From Aquibacillus saliphilus (GTDB taxonomy: Bacteria; Bacillota; Bacilli; Bacillales; Amphibacillaceae): DNA of 64,000 nt. The translations under genes were made by a program, and so were the position numbers. Positions 18,775 through 26,888 of the stretch are shown piece after piece; within the stretch, counting starts at the first letter, position 1, and each line of letters begins with the position of its first letter. The stretch is from positions 62,001-126,000 of the forward strand of contig NZ_JAIZAP010000002.1 in NCBI RefSeq assembly GCF_020404745.1, written 5' to 3'. A model generated the notes under the pieces. That model saw nothing but the letters and a program-made list of their open reading frames with translations, did no database searches and was not told the origin of the DNA.

Positions 18775-18836
18775 AATTTTGGCGGATTTCTAAAAGATTT
18801 TGACACAAAAATTATAGAATGCATTTTAACTACTGA

Positions 18837-19072
18837 GTTGATTTTCGCTTCAGACAGTCCCTTTTTGCGGGAAGAGCTTTTCGGAAGAAAACCGCTTCCT
18901 TGAAAAGGAAAACACTTCCTCCGTAAGATGAAAAACCACTGAAGTTTTCCATGTCCTGCGGTTACAGCGTGTTGCTTTTCCCGTAGGACATGGAATACCT
19001 CAAAAGCACTACATGGCACGAAGAAAATCGCTTTGTATTTTCGAGAAGCTGACTCCCCTCCGCTCCAATCCA
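18837..19072 (-). repeat. Bacillaceae-type GC-richer intergenic repeat
   Basis: About 236 bases with higher GC than the surroundings and strong internal pairing; the longest hairpin has 15-base arms at 18947-18961 and 18981-18995. Read on the minus strand it opens with GGATTGGAGCGGA and closes with GTCTGAAGCGAAAATCAAC, the ends I recall from a repeat scattered between genes in many Bacillaceae. A 142-codon frame across it is not a gene. No other feature is seen in 18775-19263. Confidence 0.55.
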
Positions 19073-19263
19073 TCAGTATAGGAGATTTATAGATGAAAGT
19101 CTTTTTTTTACTATACCAGCGAAGTGTATTACCGTAGTGCCGATTTATCACTCCATAAAAAACGTTCCCTATTAAGGAAGTGTACACGCTACTTTAAGAG
19201 CGTTTCTTCAAAATCTTAAAATGTATGTTCAATTTCAGGAACATTTTTGTTGTTAAATCTAAT

Positions 19264-20256
19264 TTAATATTGTGCCAAGCACCATTCTTTGGTTTCTTGG
19301 TCGGCAAAGGATGCTTCTACACTATTTAAATAAATTTGCCGGTAATCTTCTTCGCTTAGATCAAATTCTTTGTTAACTAATTGGATTTCTTTTGCCATTG
19401 TAGTATCAGATACCGTTCTGTTATCCGTATTAATTGTCACTTTTATACCATCTTTATGAAACTTGTAAATCGGATGTTCACCATAATGATGAACAGCTTT
19501 TGTTTGGACATTACTTGTTGGACACATTTCAAGCACTATCTGTCTTTCTTTCACGATTTTATAAGCGTCAGCACATTCATTAATAAATAGTCCGTGTCCT
19601 ACTCTTTCAGCACCTAACAGTTCCACAGCTTCTAGAACGTTTTTACCAATTCCCGTTTCACCGGCATGAATAGTGACTCTGTAGCCATATTCTTTGGCTA
19701 ATGCGATTGGATCTACGAATTTTTCACAAAAACCTTCTTTTTCTGATGCGCATAGGTCAATTGCCACTACGCCTGTTCCAAGGAATTTTTTTCCTTTTTC
19801 AACCACCTCGAATGCGCTTTCTACAGACATTGTCCTCATGCAAGACAGAATAATATTTCCCTTGATTTCGTAACATTTTTCAGCTTCCCGCATGCCATCT
19901 ATTACAGATTGAATAACTTCTTCAACTTCAAGACCTCTTAATGTGTGAAGTAATGGGGCAAATCTGACTTCTAAATATTTTACATTTTCCCTTGTTGCAT
20001 TCTCAAATAGCTCAAAAGTAATTTTTCTTAAGCTTTCCTTGGATTGCATGACTAAATTTGGAAGAGAAAATCTTTTTAAATATTCATCAAGGGATTCACA
20101 CTCTAAAGGAGCAACCAGCTCTTTTTGAAGCTCATCCTTATCAAAAGAGGGTAATTGAATTCCTTCTTTCTGGGCAATATCGATAATACTTTCTACCCTA
20201 AGGCTTCCATCTAAATGACAGTGAAGTTCAACTTTAGGCAATAATAAAAAGTTCAT
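19264..20256 (-). CDS. add: Adenosine deaminase
   Basis: Converts adenosine to inosine in purine salvage, in the cytoplasm. The protein has 330 residues from the chosen ATG. Zinc and active-site motifs are all present: HCHLDGS near the N terminus (residues 12-18), HAGE, GHG/NECADAYK, CPTSN and TINTDNRTVS. The frame continues upstream to 20382, but that part is the riboswitch; the ATG at 20256 has AGGAGGTC directly before it and begins just ahead of the conserved PKVELHCHLDGS. The gene is monocistronic and controlled by the adenine-type riboswitch at 20337-20402, so expression should rise when adenine is plentiful. Confidence 0.96.
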   Translation of the reverse strand: MNFLLLPKVELHCHLDGSLRVESIIDIAQKEGIQLPSFDKDELQKELVAPLECESLDEYLKRFSLPNLVMQSKESLRKITFELFENATRENVKYLEVRFAPLLHTLRGLEVEEVIQSVIDGMREAEKCYEIKGNIILSCMRTMSVESAFEVVEKGKKFLGTGVVAIDLCASEKEGFCEKFVDPIALAKEYGYRVTIHAGETGIGKNVLEAVELLGAERVGHGLFINECADAYKIVKERQIVLEMCPTSNVQTKAVHHYGEHPIYKFHKDGIKVTINTDNRTVSDTTMAKEIQLVNKEFDLSEEDYRQIYLNSVEASFADQETKEWCLAQY

Positions 20257-20289
20257 TTTTGACCTCCTGAAAAAAATTTTTAGGTTAAA

Positions 20290-20353
20290 ATACAAAAAAA
20301 TTCCTGACTGCGAAGAAAATACAAATCTTGTACATTCTTCGTAATCAGGAATT
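20290..20353 (-). terminator. Riboswitch expression platform (conditional terminator)
   Basis: A long hairpin: AATTCCTGA (20353-20345) pairs with TCAGGAATT (20307-20299), continued inside by CGAAGAA/TTCTTCG, then seven T. The 5' arm uses bases of aptamer helices P3 and P1, so aptamer and terminator exclude each other. Confidence 0.9.
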
Positions 20354-20402
20354 TCGGTTCCTGGTAGAGACCTCCAAACCATATTATTGGAGTTATACGA
20401 AA
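20337..20402 (-). ncRNA. Purine riboswitch aptamer, adenine type
   Basis: On the minus strand: P1 TTCGTA/TACGAA, P2 CTCCAA/TTGGAG with loop containing ATATGG, the joining sequence GTCTCTACC, P3 CAGGAA/TTCCTG. All conserved core bases of purine aptamers are present. The specificity base, equivalent to position 74, is T (20344), not C, which selects adenine over guanine. Placed before adenosine deaminase, with a terminator that overlaps P1 and P3: bound adenine should permit read-through, as in the pbuE switch. Confidence 0.93.
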
Positions 20403-20731
20403 TTTTATTAAATTCATTTACTTTTTTAAAGGATAATAAAAAAAGTTTGGATTGTCAACATGGTGCCTAGCTCCGATATACCATTTCGTTTATAGTAAAA
20501 CCATAATCTAGACTAAAAATTATCATTTTCCTTTATCAACAAGCTTGTCATTTATAATGTCAATTCATGTGTAAAAACCAATAAATGTTGTTATATCAGT
20601 AAAATAGAAGCACAAAACGTTATGCTATGTTGTAATAATGTGTAATTTATTGTTTTCTCCCTAAAATGTAATCCGTTAACTTTAAAAAGAGTTTTATTTT
20701 TAATATTTTAATTTATTTTCTACTTTAATAA

Positions 20732-20759
20732 TGTAACATAATCTAAGTAACTTCGTTTT
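20732..20759 (+). promoter_or_regulatory. Putative ECF-type promoter of the sigma/anti-sigma operon
   Basis: TGTAAC at 20732-20737, 16-base spacer, CGTTTT at 20754-20759, shortly before the start codon. The AAC -35 and CGT -10 pattern is that of ECF sigma factors, so the operon may be autoregulated. Confidence 0.55.
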
Positions 20760-20774
20760 ATAGGAGAAGGGGGG

Positions 20775-21314
20775 GTGGGAGTGATTTTTAAAAAATATAT
20801 ATTCGCAGAGTTATTTGAGCAGTACCGGCTCCCACTCTACCGTTATTTGTTCCAGATGAGTCGAAATCGTGAACTTGCTGAGGAGCTTGTTCAAGAAACA
20901 TTTTATCGGGCAATGATTTCATTAAAAGTAAAAAATGCGGTTCAAGCTAAAGCGTGGCTTTTTAAGGTAGCTCGTAATCTTTATATCGATTGGACTAGAA
21001 AATCAAAGTCTGAACAAAGAATGGTGGAGCGAATCCAAATCGAATATGATTCTACTAGTAACCTAGGCGATCCGCAAGAACAGTTAGCTAGTAAAAATCG
21101 ACAGACAGAGTTAGAGGAAATCATGGAATTGTTACCTGAACGGATGCGCACAATTATCTATTTACGAGAAATTCTGAACTTTACATATAAAGAGCTTACA
21201 GTTGCAATGAATTTAACAGAAAGCCAAGTGAAAGTAACGCTTCATCGTGCTAGAGAGAAGTTTCGACATTATGATCGGTTGAAGAAGGGAGAAATGAATG
21301 ATGAAGAAAGATGA
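20775..21314 (+). CDS. ECF sigma factor
   Basis: RNA polymerase sigma factor of 179 residues with region 2 (LYRYLFQMSRNRELAEELVQETFYRA, about 17-43) and region 4 (LPERMRTIIYLREILNFTYKELTVAMNLTESQVKVTLHRARE, about 115-157). It is in the SigM/SigV/SigX size class. GTG at 20775 or 20781 can both be the start behind AGGAGAAGG. Its end overlaps the following gene by 17 bases, which is a putative membrane anti-sigma factor, so the two form a standard sense-and-release pair for an envelope signal. A fitting ECF promoter lies just upstream. Confidence 0.92.
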   Translation: MGVIFKKYIFAELFEQYRLPLYRYLFQMSRNRELAEELVQETFYRAMISLKVKNAVQAKAWLFKVARNLYIDWTRKSKSEQRMVERIQIEYDSTSNLGDPQEQLASKNRQTELEEIMELLPERMRTIIYLREILNFTYKELTVAMNLTESQVKVTLHRAREKFRHYDRLKKGEMNDEER

Positions 21315-22335
21315 TGTACTTTCAGAATGGAATCAATCAGACGAACAAGTGGATAAGAAAAGTGCAAAAAAGCTAGTATGGCGAACGAGGCTTTCCATTA
21401 GCTTCACTGTGTTACGAACACTTCTTTTCATTTTCTTAATATATTGTTTGTATATGATTCCAGTGAGTGTTTATTATGACATGTCAGGGAAAGCTGCGGA
21501 GTTTGATCGCCTAGTATCGACATTAGTGGAAACAAGAAATCCAGGCATTGCTGTTGATAAGTATGGAATGAGACATAGTGCAGAAATTAATCCATTGTTA
21601 ACACAGAGTACAAAAGCAACCTTATATCGCAATGTCGGGGACTATGAAGTTGTTGTTGGGGAGGTTACAGCGAAAAAGTGGCTGTTTGGCTCCATCCGTT
21701 ACAAACTTGATTTAAATAATAAATATTTAAATGAAGACTCTTCTTCCTATATTATTGCACCTGATTTGTTGGGGAAGCCGATTTCAAACGACAAATCAGA
21801 ATCAGAATTAATGATAGCGAACCAGCTTGAAAAAATTGAAGATGGTTATGTTGCACAGGCGCGCTTTTCTACCAGAAAAGGAATGTCACCACAAAAACTT
21901 AATGAGCTAATTTCAGAGTATGATGTAACGGTTCACCAGATGCCTGTATTTGGAGGTGAAACCACTGAAGTAGAAGTGTCTTATGGAAGAGCAGGTCAAT
22001 TTACATTTGCACAAACTTTAATGTTAAGACCATTCATGGAGTATGATAATAAAAATAGACCTTCCGCTTCGTATCACTCTTTAACAGGGGAAGAGGCAAT
22101 AGAGTCTTCTGTTAAGCAATTTTATAAAGATATCGAATGGCTGATTGAAAACGGAAATTACCAAGAGCAAGACATTGATAAGCAGCGTTTAGCATATATC
22201 AAAGCGAATGATTTTCAGGTGTTCGGAGCTATGGTAACTGGACCAATTAGGGAAATTGAGCGACTTCTGGAAGAAGAGATGTTTCATAATTTTCAGTTAG
22301 GTGGAATTGAAGTGTGGAATTGGACAGAAAAGTAG
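21298..22335 (+). CDS. Membrane anti-sigma factor (sigma factor regulator family)
   Basis: A protein of 345 residues: a cytoplasmic N-terminal segment of about 40 residues (KKSAKKLVWRTRLSISF), one membrane helix (about 38-58) and a large outside domain. The two parts fit the Sigma_reg_N and Sigma_reg_C families, found next to ECF sigma genes in Bacillales. It should hold the sigma factor inactive until a signal acts on the outside domain. The reading frame starts at ATG ATG inside the sigma gene, so translation is coupled. The signal is unknown. Confidence 0.82.
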   Translation: MMKKDDVLSEWNQSDEQVDKKSAKKLVWRTRLSISFTVLRTLLFIFLIYCLYMIPVSVYYDMSGKAAEFDRLVSTLVETRNPGIAVDKYGMRHSAEINPLLTQSTKATLYRNVGDYEVVVGEVTAKKWLFGSIRYKLDLNNKYLNEDSSSYIIAPDLLGKPISNDKSESELMIANQLEKIEDGYVAQARFSTRKGMSPQKLNELISEYDVTVHQMPVFGGETTEVEVSYGRAGQFTFAQTLMLRPFMEYDNKNRPSASYHSLTGEEAIESSVKQFYKDIEWLIENGNYQEQDIDKQRLAYIKANDFQVFGAMVTGPIREIERLLEEEMFHNFQLGGIEVWNWTEK

Positions 22336-22422
22336 TTTTTTAACTGGGGACACATATTAATAGAAGAGACAGGTTTATTGCAATAAGTTAATGTCTTACC
22401 ATGAGGAATAAAGGAGAGAATT

Positions 22423-23139
22423 ATGAGCGCTTTATTCGTTAAGGATGGAAGTGAACCATTCGTTTTATTTTCAATCACCCACTTGTTAACTTTAGTCATT
22501 ATTCTTGCTCTTTCATTTGGGATTTATTTTTTCAGAAAACAATTAAGGTATGGGTTAACCAACAAAGTGTTTAGATATTCATTAGCATCAGTTTTATTTC
22601 TTTCTGAAGTAAGCTTGATTTGGTGGCAGAATTATATCGGAACTTGGTCAATTAGGTATTCTTTGCCGCTTCACTTAAGTAGTATTTCGTTGTTATTGTC
22701 AGGTCTTTTATTAATAACAAAAAACTATCGACTGTTCGAATTTACTTATTTTGCTGGAATAGGAAGTGCTATTCAAGCAATGGTTACACCAGATATTCAC
22801 GCCTATACGTTCCCTCATTTTCGATATGTTCACTTCTTTATTTCTCATGGGGGAATTGTGATCGCTAATATGTTCATGATATTTGTTACAGGCTATCGAC
22901 CTACTTTTAAGTCTATTTTCAAGGCGATATTATACCTGAATGGTTATGCATTACTGATATTTATTGTAAACAGCGCTATAAATGGAAACTACATGTATAT
23001 TATGAAAAAACCTATTAATCCATCTGTCTTTGATTATTTAGGATCATGGCCATTTTATATTATTTCTTTAGAAATTATCGCGCTAATTACATTTTCTTTA
23101 CTATACTTACCGTTCTATCTTGTGAAAATAAAAAAGTAA
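22423..23139 (+). CDS. ywaF: YwaF/TIGR02206 integral membrane protein
   Basis: A protein of 238 residues with seven hydrophobic segments and the conserved ends of the TIGR02206 (YwaF) family: an N-terminal FSITHLLTL, a central WWQNYIGTWSIRYSLPLHLSSISLLLSGLLL, and NYMYIMKKP near the end. B. subtilis YwaF is the nearest relative I know; its function is not established. The RBS AAAGGAGAG precedes the ATG. The gene is 87 bases behind the anti-sigma gene without a clear terminator between, so read-through is possible. Its stop codon lies inside the stem of the following terminator. Confidence 0.88.
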   Translation: MSALFVKDGSEPFVLFSITHLLTLVIILALSFGIYFFRKQLRYGLTNKVFRYSLASVLFLSEVSLIWWQNYIGTWSIRYSLPLHLSSISLLLSGLLLITKNYRLFEFTYFAGIGSAIQAMVTPDIHAYTFPHFRYVHFFISHGGIVIANMFMIFVTGYRPTFKSIFKAILYLNGYALLIFIVNSAINGNYMYIMKKPINPSVFDYLGSWPFYIISLEIIALITFSLLYLPFYLVKIKK

Positions 23140-23179
23140 GCCTAATTTCTTTTTCAACAATGAGAAATTAGGCTTACTT
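23134..23179. terminator. Bidirectional terminator between ywaF and yfmM
   Basis: Perfect 17-bp stem (arms at 23134-23150 and 23163-23179, beginning AAGTAAGCCTAATTTCT) with a 12-base loop, between convergent genes. Confidence 0.85.
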
Positions 23180-23186
23180 AGAAAAA

Positions 23187-24743
23187 TTAAAATACTTTCG
23201 TTGTCCAATCTTCACAGTTCCAGACGTCTGTGACAATTCCTTGGTAGAAGTCTGGTTCGTGGGAGATAAGGAGAACGCTACCTTTATAATCTATTAACGC
23301 GCGTTTTAGTTCTTTTTTCGCATCAATGTCCAGGTGGTTGGTTGGTTCGTCAAGTACGAGTAAATTAGTCTCTTTATTAATTAATTTACATAATCGTACT
23401 TTTGCTTTTTCACCACCACTTAGCACTTGAACCTTACTTTCAATATGTTTTCTGGTAAGGCCACATTTTGCCAATGAGGAACGAACTTCCTGTTGGGTGA
23501 GGTGACGGAATTCATCCCATATTTCTTCGATACATGTGTTTTGACTAGTTTCCTTTAGTTCTTGTTCGAAGTAGCCAATATGCAGGTGTTCACCTAATTC
23601 AACAGAACCTGAGACGGCATTTATTTCTCCAAGAATACTTCGAAGTAGAGTGGTTTTACCAATCCCGTTGGCTCCAGATAGGGCGATTTTTTGTCCGCGT
23701 TCCATCGCTAAATCAAGGGACCTTGATAGTGGTTCATCATATCCAATTACAAGATCCTTCGTTTCAAACAAGTACTTGCCAGGTGTTCGTGCTTGTTTGA
23801 AGCGAAATTGAGGTTTTGGCTTTTCTGCATCTAATTCAATTACATCCATTTTGTCTAACTTTTTCTGACGAGATGATGCTTGCTTACTTGTTGCAGCATT
23901 TGCTTTGTTTCTAGCGACAAAGTCTTTTAGGTTGGAGATTTCCTTTTGTTGTTTCTTATGAGCTGATGCCAGTTGTTGCTTTTTCATTTCATAGATACGC
24001 AAGAATTCATCGTAACCACCAGGATAACGAGTTAGTTCTTGGTTTTCCATGTGATAAATTATATTAGCAACACTACTTAAAAATGGCACATCGTGAGAAA
24101 CTAGTATAAACGCATGGTCGTATGCAATTAGATAATTTCTCAACCATTCAATATGCTCAACATCAAGATAGTTTGTCGGCTCATCAAGTACTAAAATATC
24201 AGGTTTTTCTAATAGCAACTTGGCAAGCAATACTTTCGTTCGTTGGCCACCACTTAAATCGTTGACATCACGGTCTAATCCAAATTCATTCAACCCAAGC
24301 CCGTTGGCAACTTCTTCGACTTTTGCATCGATCATATAGAAGTCGTTGTTCGTGAGGGAATCTTGCATTCGACCAGTTTCTTCAAGAAGCTGTTCAAGTT
24401 CTTCTGGGCCAACTTCCCCCATCTTACCAAATAGACCATTCATCTCTTTTTCCATATCGAAAAGATACTGATAAGCAGTTCTTAAGACGTCTCTAATCGT
24501 CATGCCTTCCTTCAAAACAGTGTGTTGGTCTAAGTAGCCAACTCTAATATGTTTTGACCATTCAACTTTTCCAGCATCAGGCTCTAATTTGCCTGTAATA
24601 ATATTCATAAAAGTAGATTTACCTTCACCGTTGGCTCCAACAAGCCCAATATGTTCCCCTGCTAACAAACGAAAAGAAACATCATCAAAGATAGCACGAT
24701 CTCCGAATCCGTGACTTAAATTACTAACTGTTAGTAAACTCAT
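23187..24743 (-). CDS. yfmM: ABC-F family ATPase (YfmM-like)
   Basis: A soluble protein of 518 residues with two ATPase domains: Walker A GANGEGKST and GANGIGKTT, signatures LSGGQRTKV and LSGGEKAKV, Walker B LVLDEPTNYLD and LVLDEPTNHLD. The linker between them (about 240-310, rich in Lys and Gln) is the arm that reaches into the ribosome E site in ABC-F proteins. No membrane domain. Length and sequence follow B. subtilis YfmM nearly throughout. Members of the family adjust stalled ribosomes or protect against ribosome-targeting antibiotics; the role of YfmM itself is not settled. A 10-bp inverted repeat whose inner arm contains the RBS lies at 24748-24798. Confidence 0.92.
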   Translation of the reverse strand: MSLLTVSNLSHGFGDRAIFDDVSFRLLAGEHIGLVGANGEGKSTFMNIITGKLEPDAGKVEWSKHIRVGYLDQHTVLKEGMTIRDVLRTAYQYLFDMEKEMNGLFGKMGEVGPEELEQLLEETGRMQDSLTNNDFYMIDAKVEEVANGLGLNEFGLDRDVNDLSGGQRTKVLLAKLLLEKPDILVLDEPTNYLDVEHIEWLRNYLIAYDHAFILVSHDVPFLSSVANIIYHMENQELTRYPGGYDEFLRIYEMKKQQLASAHKKQQKEISNLKDFVARNKANAATSKQASSRQKKLDKMDVIELDAEKPKPQFRFKQARTPGKYLFETKDLVIGYDEPLSRSLDLAMERGQKIALSGANGIGKTTLLRSILGEINAVSGSVELGEHLHIGYFEQELKETSQNTCIEEIWDEFRHLTQQEVRSSLAKCGLTRKHIESKVQVLSGGEKAKVRLCKLINKETNLLVLDEPTNHLDIDAKKELKRALIDYKGSVLLISHEPDFYQGIVTDVWNCEDWTTKVF

Positions 24744-24747
24744 AGTT

Positions 24748-24798
24748 AAACACCTTTTCCTTTAAAAAGTTCAGACTTGTACTATTATAAAGGTGTTT
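24748..24798 (-). promoter_or_regulatory. Inverted repeat spanning promoter and RBS of yfmM
   Basis: Arms AAACACCTTT (24748-24757) and AAAGGTGTTT (24789-24798). The arm nearer the gene contains the AGGTG part of the RBS, and a TATAAT box (minus strand, 24789-24784) lies between the arms. It could be an operator or, if transcription starts further up, an RBS-hiding hairpin. Confidence 0.35.
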
Positions 24799-24894
24799 GA
24801 TTAAAAGTGATAGTGGTTAATACTGTTTATAACGTTAAATCTAGATAAAATGGATTTTGATAGGTTGATAAATTAAACTCAGGTTAACAAAATA

Positions 24895-25887
24895 TTACTC
24901 GAATATTGCAATCTGTTGAGACATCCTATCTATTTCATCAAGGTCATCTTTTGATAATGTGAATTGTAGTGTGCCAACATTTTCTTGCACATGATGAATT
25001 TTTGATGCACCTGGAATTGCTACCACGGTTTCACCATGAAAGTGAATTAACCAATTAAGAGCTATTTGTGTTTGGCTGACTTTGTATTTTCTAGCCTTTT
25101 CTGCCAATAAATCAACTAAAGGCTGAGTCTTTTTCAAGCCTGAAGCTTTAAAAAAGGATGTATATTTGCGAGGACCTTGAATTTTTTTGACCAATTCAGG
25201 GTTGTTATGAAATTTGCCAGATAATATCCCTTGTTCAAGTGGTGAATAGGCAATGATAGTAATTCCTAGTTCTTTAGCAACGTCCAAGGTCCCATTTTTT
25301 TCAATTCTGCGGTCTAACAGACTATATTTCACTTGATTTGAAGCTAGGAAATAGCCGGCGTCTTTTAAAACTTGATGAGCTTGCTTCATTTTAGTTGGAT
25401 TAAAATTACTCACCCCAACATGTTTGATTTTATCTTTTTGAAGCAGTTCAATCATAGCTTTCATTTCATGCTCCACATTTGAAAAGGAAAAGGGCTGATG
25501 AATTTGGTATAAATCAATCTGTCTTCCATTTAGTGCACCCAACCGATTATCAATTGTTTTGGTTATAGATGATGCAGTACGAAAAGCAGGCCACCATTTG
25601 GTTGCAATGAACGGTTCATCTCCAGGTTGCTCGATGTGATCAAGTGCTTCAGACAATGCTTTTTCTGATTCGCCTTTTCCATATACTTCAGCTGTATCAA
25701 ACCAGTTTATTCCACCTTCTAGACTCATTCTAACAATCTCATTAATATCTTTTTGCTCCATTGCGGCCCAAAAACGTCCAACCATACCGCGCCCTTTGCT
25801 AAATTGCCAACAGCCTAACCCCAAGGCAGAGATTTTTGTTGATGATTGTCCTAAATGACGTAATGAACTACTTGTAGATACATTCAT
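24895..25887 (-). CDS. Aldo-keto reductase
   Basis: An NADPH-dependent oxidoreductase of 330 residues with the (beta/alpha)8 fold. The catalytic tetrad is visible: Asp and Tyr in WFDTAEVYGKGESE, Lys in FIATKWWP and His in DLYQIHQPF. The NADP-binding end reads VVAIPGASKIHHVQENVG. It is in the YccK/YqkF-like group of general stress aldo-keto reductases; the natural substrate cannot be told. RBS AGAGGAGTG precedes the ATG. Monocistronic as far as can be seen. Confidence 0.9.
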   Translation of the reverse strand: MNVSTSSSLRHLGQSSTKISALGLGCWQFSKGRGMVGRFWAAMEQKDINEIVRMSLEGGINWFDTAEVYGKGESEKALSEALDHIEQPGDEPFIATKWWPAFRTASSITKTIDNRLGALNGRQIDLYQIHQPFSFSNVEHEMKAMIELLQKDKIKHVGVSNFNPTKMKQAHQVLKDAGYFLASNQVKYSLLDRRIEKNGTLDVAKELGITIIAYSPLEQGILSGKFHNNPELVKKIQGPRKYTSFFKASGLKKTQPLVDLLAEKARKYKVSQTQIALNWLIHFHGETVVAIPGASKIHHVQENVGTLQFTLSKDDLDEIDRMSQQIAIFE

Positions 25888-26103
25888 CTTATAACACTCC
25901 TCTTTCTAGTAGATAATTTTTTTATAGTCGTAACTACAGTTTAAAACTCCTAACCAACATTGTAAAAGTTAAAGAGCCAAACTGCCGAGAAAGTGTGGTA
26001 TCTTTTTAAGGATGAAATTTGAATACAGGTATTTTTATTTTGTTAAGGAATTATATAATAGAGTTTAGGATTAATAGAGAAAAAATTTAGATTTTAAAAA
26101 ACC

Positions 26104-26158
26104 TTAAGAAATTCTTAAGAATTATAGTAACTAAATGTTAAGAATTATTGTTTACTAT
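26104..26158 (+). promoter_or_regulatory. Direct repeats and promoter of the two-component operon
   Basis: TTAAGAA occurs at 26104, 26115 and 26138, steps of 11 and 23 bases, the one-helical-turn spacing used by OmpR-type regulators. TACTAT at 26153-26158 is a good -10 box without a good -35, as expected for an activator-dependent promoter. Confidence 0.45.
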
Positions 26159-26195
26159 TAGGTTAGTGATACAGATGCATGAAAGTAGGGTGAAA

Positions 26196-26888
26196 ATGGA
26201 CAATTATTACGTTTTAGTTGTGGATGATGAGAAGGAAATACGAGATGGTATTGAAATCTACTTGAAAAATGAAGGCATAACCGTTTTAAAAGCAAAAGAT
26301 GGAATTGAGGCATTGGAACTATTAAGTGAACATCAAGTCCATCTGATTATTTTAGATATCATGATGCCCAAGCTTGATGGGATTTCTGCTACATATAAAA
26401 TTCGGGAAAAGAAAAACATACCGATTATTATTTTAAGCGCAAAAAGTGAGGATACCGATAAGATACTAGGACTTCAGGTGGGTGCAGATGACTATATTAC
26501 CAAACCATTCAATCCAATGGAACTCGTTGCTCGTGTCAAATCACAATTAAGAAGATATGTAACATTTGGGACGTTTGAAGGAATAAACAAAGTAATTAAT
26601 CTTAATGGTTTGACATTAGAACAATCTGCAAAAGAAGTAGCGGTTGACGGGGAAGTAGTTAAATTTACACCAATTGAATACAAAATTGTTGAACTTCTTA
26701 TGACAAATGCTGGTCGGGTGTTCTCGATTAATGAAATCTATGAGCGAGTATGGAAAGAACCGTGTTATAACGCAGAAAATACGGTTGCGGTACATATTCG
26801 CAAGATTCGTGAAAAAATTGAAATTGATGCAAAAAATCCAAGATATCTAAAGGTGGTGTGGGGAATTGGCTACAAAATGGAAAAGTAA
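26196..26888 (+). CDS. OmpR-family response regulator
   Basis: A regulator of 230 residues: receiver domain with the acidic pair (VVDDEKE), the phosphorylated Asp in LIILDIMMPKLDG, Ser/Thr in IILSAKS and Lys in YITKPFNP; then the winged-helix output domain ending VHIRKIREKIEIDAKNPRYLKVVWGIGYKMEK. The ATG at 26196 (MDNYYVLVVDDE) is chosen; an open frame up to 26148 adds 16 residues not typical for the family and overlaps the promoter. The histidine kinase gene begins inside its last codons. Probably activates its own operon through the TTAAGAA repeats. Confidence 0.93.
   Translation: MDNYYVLVVDDEKEIRDGIEIYLKNEGITVLKAKDGIEALELLSEHQVHLIILDIMMPKLDGISATYKIREKKNIPIIILSAKSEDTDKILGLQVGADDYITKPFNPMELVARVKSQLRRYVTFGTFEGINKVINLNGLTLEQSAKEVAVDGEVVKFTPIEYKIVELLMTNAGRVFSINEIYERVWKEPCYNAENTVAVHIRKIREKIEIDAKNPRYLKVVWGIGYKMEK

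Noticed and set aside
18759-19187. 142-codon minus-strand frame
   Set aside because: It lies across the GC-richer structured repeat; no RBS, biased composition from hairpins, and no protein-like domain.
20257-20382. Upstream extension of adenosine deaminase by 42 codons
   Set aside because: This part is the adenine riboswitch and its terminator; a proper RBS stands before the ATG at 20256.
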